Shown: positions 63,721-64,000 of the stretch, piece by piece
How positions within the stretch are numbered: position 1 is the stretch's first letter
Layout: every line of letters begins with the position of its first letter
Origin: Taeniopygia guttata
Lineage: Eukaryota; Chordata; Aves; Passeriformes; Estrildidae
Assembly (NCBI RefSeq): GCF_048771995.1
Contig: NC_133027.1
Coordinates: forward strand, 57,535,501 to 57,599,500
Reading direction: 5' to 3'
Length of the DNA stretch: 64,000 nucleotides
Translations under genes and position numbers: made by a program
Notes under the pieces: generated by a model
Database searches by the model: none
Seen by the model: the letters and a program-made list of their open reading frames with translations, nothing else
Told to the model about the DNA's origin: nothing

Positions 63721-64000
63721 CTGAAACAAAAACAAACATGCTGCTGTCATCATGGAGAGAAACACTGCTTTATGGTCTGCTCTGAAAGTTGATTTGTGTG
63801 TCTTTTGGGAAATGTATTTTGTCCTGTGCCCAAGTAATCGCCAGCACAGTACTAACGTAGTCAATGATAACAGCTTCCCTCTAGTAATTCCAAATATCTG
63901 ACAACTGAAGTCAAAGTCAGCAATTCCGAAAAGCAAGACTCGTCCAGGAATTCCAAATTCAAAACCTCCTCAAGGTTCATCCAAATCTACTCCAATCTGC
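63721..64000 (-). other. ALDH8A1 upstream intron, cut by the window edge
   Basis: This is the 3' part of the intron preceding the DIPRAV exon; the acceptor TTTCAG abuts 63720. No further ALDH8A1 exon is recognisable up to 64000. Confidence 0.85.

Overview
The window looks like bird nuclear DNA. It is AT-rich and almost gene-free, and every mobile element I can recognise with confidence is a CR1 non-LTR retrotransposon, the dominant repeat family of birds. No L1, Alu-like SINE or recent LTR element was seen. The one recognisable gene is a vertebrate ALDH8A1 with ordinary GT-AG introns. I cannot resolve the species or order; a non-avian reptile is less likely but not excluded.

Right end (about 57.9-64.0 kb): the minus strand carries the last five coding exons of ALDH8A1, the 2-aminomuconic semialdehyde dehydrogenase of the kynurenine route of tryptophan breakdown. 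Exons lie at 63565-63720, 61667-61816, 60774-61030, 59813-59974 and 57942-58394 (stop at 57942-57944). Splice phases match at every junction and the joined frame gives residues 96-487 of a 487-residue protein, so the N-terminal 95 codons lie beyond the right edge. The catalytic Cys287, Glu253 and Asn155, and Arg109 and Arg451, are all present.

Left 57 kb: no supported protein-coding gene. From general vertebrate synteny this is probably the gene-poor tract on the 3' side of ALDH8A1, towards SGK1, but the window alone cannot prove it. It holds a decayed CR1 ORF2 block (about 35.5-37.3 kb), short CR1 3' ends (31.6, 48.5 and, in an ALDH8A1 intron, 62.2 kb), an older CR1 relic (41.5 kb), a probable MIR-type SINE relic (30.2 kb), homopolymer runs and microsatellites, and several inverted or tandem repeats.

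Most worth a second look: a cluster of three perfect hairpins at 22.62-22.73 kb, a nested inverted repeat at 54.99-55.06 kb, the MIR-like relic, CTCF-like motifs at 5.1 and 40.3 kb in convergent orientation, and three segments with good splice signals on the plus strand that could be exons of an unannotated noncoding RNA. I saw no convincing evidence of a new multi-gene system; this is mostly ordinary avian intergenic DNA.
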